Assembly: GCA_023412175.1 (NCBI GenBank)
Contig: JAEYOB010000701.1
Span: 1 to 8,336 of the forward strand
Origin: Pseudomonadota bacterium
Lineage (GTDB): Bacteria; Pseudomonadota; Alphaproteobacteria; Azospirillales; Azospirillaceae
DNA: 8,336 nucleotides
Reading direction: 5' to 3'
Numbering within the stretch: position 1 is the first letter of the stretch; every line of letters begins with the position of its first letter. Position numbers and translations under genes: made by a program. Under the pieces are notes generated by a model. The model did not search any database. It was not told the DNA's origin and worked only from the letters and a program-made list of their open reading frames with translations. Shown piece by piece: positions 5,700 through 8,336 of this stretch.

Positions 5700-6575
5700 T
5701 CAGGACGGCGACCACTCCTCGCTGCCGCGCTCGTCACCGCCGCTCGTCCACATGCCCGTCAGGCTGCCGTCGGGAAGCAGGCGGAGGTCGTAACGGAACT
5801 GATCGCCATCGGAGCTCCCTTCGATGGACAGGCGGTCGCCGGCCAGCTTCCCCACACCATTGTAGGTCTCCGACCCGATGCTCCAGCGGATGCGGTACCG
5901 GCCGCCCTCAGGCCGCACGGTGACGCTCCCATCGTACTCGCTGCCGTCATAGTCGATGCCTTTGATACGGTAGCGTGAAGCAAGGAAAACCACCTCCGTC
6001 CCCACCGGCGCGGCGGAGGTGCGCTGCGCCGCCATGCCCGCGCTGTTCTTTCCGGCCGTTGCCTTCTGGCCGGCCGTTGCCTTCTGGGTAGCCGGGGCCG
6101 GCGGATGCTGGGCGATCCCATTGACCAGAGTCGGCCCGACCTGAGCAAAGGGTGGCAGCGGCGGCTCCAACTGGTCGCAGTCGGACGTGCAGAAGCGCTG
6201 GGTGACCACCTGCCCGCCACAGGCGGCGTAGCACTCATGGAAGCCCCCCTTGCAGCGGCTTTCCTCGCTGCGGCAGGAATACGAGTCGTCATAGTAGGAA
6301 ATGGAGCGCTTCGGCTTTTCGCCACGCTTGAGGGTGCGCAGATAGGCGCGGTACTCGACCTCAGCCTGGCGCTTGGCGTCGGCCTTGCACATCTGCTGGG
6401 AAACCTGCGCGTTCGACACGCAATAGGCACGCGACTGCTCGCACTCCCGCACGCAGGCCATCCCGCCGGGATTGGCCGGCGGCGTATAGGAATGGCGGGT
6501 CTCGATCGTCGGCCCGCAGGCCGCCATGACGACCCCGACGAGCAGGAACAGAATCAGACGTCGCGGATTGCACAC
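5700..6575 (-). CDS. cysteine-rich lipoprotein with C-terminal beta-rich domain, function unknown
   Basis: Seen: 291 residues. Residues 1-20 are a lipoprotein signal (MCNPRR, a hydrophobic core, then VVMAAC with the lipidated Cys20; Met at -3 is an imperfect lipobox). Residues 41-133 hold ten cysteines (41, 45, 52, 63, 101, 108, 115, 119, 129, 133) in two clusters with C-x3-C and C-x6-C spacings, which suggests disulfide-linked helices in the periplasm. Residues 155-190 are a Pro/Ala/Thr/Lys linker containing a doubled KATAGQ unit. Residues 195-291 look like a small beta domain with YDGS, GRYRIRWSIG, YNGVGKLAGDRLSI and GMW. The start is a GTG: an in-frame TAG (6584-6582) stands three codons before it and no earlier start is possible. 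GGGAGG (6590-6585) lies nine bases upstream. It follows PBP1A by 73 bases on the same strand, so co-transcription is possible. I do not recognise the family; a role with the cell wall is only a guess from position. Confidence 0.85.
   Translation of the reverse strand: MCNPRRLILFLLVGVVMAACGPTIETRHSYTPPANPGGMACVRECEQSRAYCVSNAQVSQQMCKADAKRQAEVEYRAYLRTLKRGEKPKRSISYYDDSYSCRSEESRCKGGFHECYAACGGQVVTQRFCTSDCDQLEPPLPPFAQVGPTLVNGIAQHPPAPATQKATAGQKATAGKNSAGMAAQRTSAAPVGTEVVFLASRYRIKGIDYDGSEYDGSVTVRPEGGRYRIRWSIGSETYNGVGKLAGDRLSIEGSSDGDQFRYDLRLLPDGSLTGMWTSGGDERGSEEWSPS
6052..6087 (-). repeat. two perfect 18-base tandem copies inside the lipoprotein gene
   Basis: CCGGCCGTTGCCTTCTGG occurs at 6052-6069 and again, immediately adjoining, at 6070-6087. 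On the coding strand each copy gives the six-residue unit Q-K-A-T-A-G in the flexible linker. Because the unit is a multiple of three, copy-number change would lengthen or shorten the linker without breaking the frame. Confidence 0.9.
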
Positions 6576-6618
6576 CGGCGGCTACCTCCCATGCGTCCTC
6601 CAATTCGGAGTATGCCGA

Positions 6619-6647
6619 AGGTTAGCCTATCGAACGATGTGTGTCAG
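6619..6647 (-). promoter_or_regulatory. candidate promoter of the lipoprotein gene
   Basis: On the minus strand CTGACA (6647-6642) and TAACCT (6624-6619) are separated by 17 bases, the sigma70 spacing. The first box matches TTGACA at five of six positions, the second TATAAT at only three. It overlaps the PBP1A stop codon and would start transcription about 35 bases before the GTG at 6575. A 6-base direct repeat (AGCCTA at 6624-6629 and 6646-6651 on the plus strand), 22 bases apart, overlaps it. Weak evidence. Confidence 0.3.
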
Positions 6648-6648
6648 C

Positions 6649-8336
6649 CTAATACAACCCGCCCGTCCCCAGCGTCGCCGCCGGAGGAGGCGCGGCAGGG
6701 GCACCGGGGAATCCCTGCGCACCATAGGCCGGCGCCCCACCGGGCATCGTTCCCATGCCCAGGGCGTGCGCCGAACCGTCAAGCACCGGGGCCGGCATGT
6801 CGGGGTTGGGTTCGGTGCCGGGCAGGAAGGCCTCCCAGATCGCCTTGCGCTCGCCGGGCTGGGCCAGCACGCCGGTCTCCGGATTGACGCGCACGAGGCG
6901 CACGCCAGGCGGCACGCGGAACGGCGTGGCCGGGCGGTCCTTCAGAGCCACCTCCATGAAGTCCTTGAAGATCGGCACCGCGGCCGAACCGCCGGTCTCC
7001 CTGGCGCCCAGAGAGCGCGGCTGGTCGAAGCCGATGTAGGTGCCGACCGCCAAGTCGGGCGAGAAGCCCATGAACCACGCGTCGTTGCTGTCGTTGGTGG
7101 TGCCGGTCTTGCCGGCCAGCGGCTTGCCGAGCGACAGCAGCTTGGTCGCGGTGCCGCGCTGCACCACCCCCTCGAGCATGGAGACGATCTGGTAGACGGT
7201 GCGCGGATCGGCGATGCGCTCGCGCGCCTCGGGCACCGCCGGAACCGGCAGGTTGGGCGCCCACGCCACGTCCTGGCAGCCCTCGCAGGGGCGGTTGTCG
7301 TGGCGGAAGATGGTCTTGCCGGTGCGGTCCTGGATGCGGTCGATGAAGGTCGCCTCGATCTTGCGGCCGCCGTTGTCGAGCATGGCGTAGGCGGCGGCAA
7401 GGCGCAGCACCGTCGTTTCGCCCGAGCCCAGCGAATTCGGCAGGAAGGGCTGGAAATTGTCGACGATGCCGAACCTCTCGGCGGTCGCCTTCACCTTGTC
7501 CATGCCGATGTGCTTAGCGAGCCGCACGGTCATGACGTTGCGCGATTTCTCGATGCCGGCGCGCAGCGGCGTCGGCCCATAGAACTGGTGGCTGTAGTTC
7601 TCCGGCCGCCAGATCGGCTGGCCGAAGCCCGGGTCGTATTCGAAGGGCGCGTCCAACACCAGCGACGACGGGGAGAACCCGTTGTCCAGCGCCGCGAGAT
7701 AAACGAACGGCTTGAACGACGAACCCGGCTGCCGCAGCGCCTGCGTGGCACGGTTGAAGGAACTCATGTGCGGCGAGAAGCCCCCGACCATCGCGAGCAC
7801 GCGGCCGGTGTGCGGGTCCAGCGCCACGAGGCCGCCCTGCACCGCGGGGATTTGCCGCAGGGCGTAGCTGCCCGGCGGGTAGTCCTTGCCCTTGTCGTCC
7901 TTGCGGGCCGGCTCCACCAGGATCAGGTCGCCCAGCTTGGCCACGTCCGACGGCCGGCGGATCTCGGGGCCGAGGCGGTTGTCGTCCTTCTGGGCGCGCG
8001 CCCAGCGCAGCTCGGCCAGCGGCACGCGCCCGCGCGATCCGTCCGGCAGGCCGATGTCGAGCGCCGCCGCGGCGTCATCCTTCAGCACCACGGCCAGATG
8101 CCAGCCCTCCGCCCCCGGGGGAGGCGCCATGGAGGCGCGGACCGACAGCCCGCCTTCGTACAACGCCTGCTCGCCGTAGAGCTTCACCAGCTCGCGCCGG
8201 ACCTCCTCGGCGAAATACTCCGACGTCACATATTCCTGCTCGTCGCGTTTGCGAACGGTCAGCGGCTTGGACTGGGCGATCTTCGCCTCGTCCGGGGTGA
8301 TGTGCCCGTCCTCGGCCATGCGCCCGATCACCCAGT
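6649..8336 (-). CDS. mrcA: penicillin-binding protein 1A, 3' part (5' end beyond right edge)
   Basis: Bifunctional inner-membrane enzyme that polymerises and cross-links peptidoglycan; only the part after the glycosyltransferase domain is here (561 residues, beginning WVIGRMAEDG). Seen: an OB-like segment (AVVLKDD, GRVPLAELRWARA, LGDLILVEP; about 8094-7910), then the transpeptidase: QPGSSFKPF with catalytic Ser at 7722-7720 and Lys of SxxK, KSRN (SxN motif) near 7550, and LAGKTGTTNDSNDAWF with KTG at 7110-7102. The C-terminus is Pro/Gly/Ala-rich and ends GTGGLY, as in alphaproteobacterial PBP1A. The stop is TAG at 6651-6649. Odd: between GGLSVRAS and MAPPPGAEGW (8150-8112) the usual SLDPxLQ...AL..GL..YDRRHGWRGP segment is absent; other PBP1A proteins have roughly 50-60 residues there. 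The frame is kept. An 8-base direct repeat, GGAGGCGC, flanks the join (8120-8127 and 8131-8138). The active-site motifs are intact, so the gene is called functional with a caution. Confidence 0.95.
   Translation of the reverse strand, partial: WVIGRMAEDGHITPDEAKIAQSKPLTVRKRDEQEYVTSEYFAEEVRRELVKLYGEQALYEGGLSVRASMAPPPGAEGWHLAVVLKDDAAAALDIGLPDGSRGRVPLAELRWARAQKDDNRLGPEIRRPSDVAKLGDLILVEPARKDDKGKDYPPGSYALRQIPAVQGGLVALDPHTGRVLAMVGGFSPHMSSFNRATQALRQPGSSFKPFVYLAALDNGFSPSSLVLDAPFEYDPGFGQPIWRPENYSHQFYGPTPLRAGIEKSRNVMTVRLAKHIGMDKVKATAERFGIVDNFQPFLPNSLGSGETTVLRLAAAYAMLDNGGRKIEATFIDRIQDRTGKTIFRHDNRPCEGCQDVAWAPNLPVPAVPEARERIADPRTVYQIVSMLEGVVQRGTATKLLSLGKPLAGKTGTTNDSNDAWFMGFSPDLAVGTYIGFDQPRSLGARETGGSAAVPIFKDFMEVALKDRPATPFRVPPGVRLVRVNPETGVLAQPGERKAIWEAFLPGTEPNPDMPAPVLDGSAHALGMGTMPGGAPAYGAQGFPGAPAAPPPAATLGTGGLY

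Noticed and set aside
5667..5701. Possible bidirectional terminator between the convergent SGNH and lipoprotein genes
   Set aside because: Only short 5-base arms (GCCGG/CCGGC) and the 8-base palindrome GACCGGTC can be found, with no T-run on either strand.

Overview
The window is high-GC bacterial DNA with very GC-rich third codon positions. It most resembles an alphaproteobacterium of the Rhodospirillales/Azospirillum type. That placement is an inference from three things: the style of the penicillin-binding protein 1A (including its GTGGLY C-terminus), the closeness of PBP1A and prfB (neighbours in many alphaproteobacteria), and the base composition. No rRNA or other species-level marker is present.

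Layout from left to right. Positions 1-2873 are all on the minus strand. Read 5' to 3' from the right, they hold prfB (peptide chain release factor 2, with an intact programmed +1 frameshift site), a small secreted peptidoglycan-binding-domain protein, a histidine (phosphoglycerate-mutase-like) phosphatase, and the start of an NAD(P)H-hydrate dehydratase gene that runs off the left edge. The last two overlap by the four bases ATGA. Positions 2874-3269 are a 396-base gap without a convincing gene; it must hold the divergent start signals of prfB and the next unit. Positions 3270-5661 are a plus-strand two-gene unit: an AlgI-type membrane-bound O-acyltransferase (MBOAT) and a membrane-anchored SGNH-hydrolase-like protein. 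This is the usual pairing for moving an acyl group across the inner membrane onto an extracytoplasmic polymer. Positions 5700-6575 (minus) encode a cysteine-rich lipoprotein that converges on the acyltransferase unit. Positions 6649-8336 (minus) are the 3' two thirds of a PBP1A gene that enters from the right edge.

The genes share a cell-envelope theme (peptidoglycan synthesis, a peptidoglycan-binding protein, a lipoprotein, an O-acylation pair) with translation termination and metabolite repair mixed in. The acylation pair lies in the opposite orientation between PBP1A and prfB and looks like an insertion into an otherwise conserved neighbourhood.

Points most worth checking: the prfB frameshift, which makes simple gene callers lose the first 54 residues; an apparent in-frame deletion in PBP1A near 8120-8150; the unknown substrate of the MBOAT/SGNH pair; and the ten-cysteine lipoprotein next to PBP1A. 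I found no clearly new multi-gene system, CRISPR array, transposase, tRNA or rRNA.
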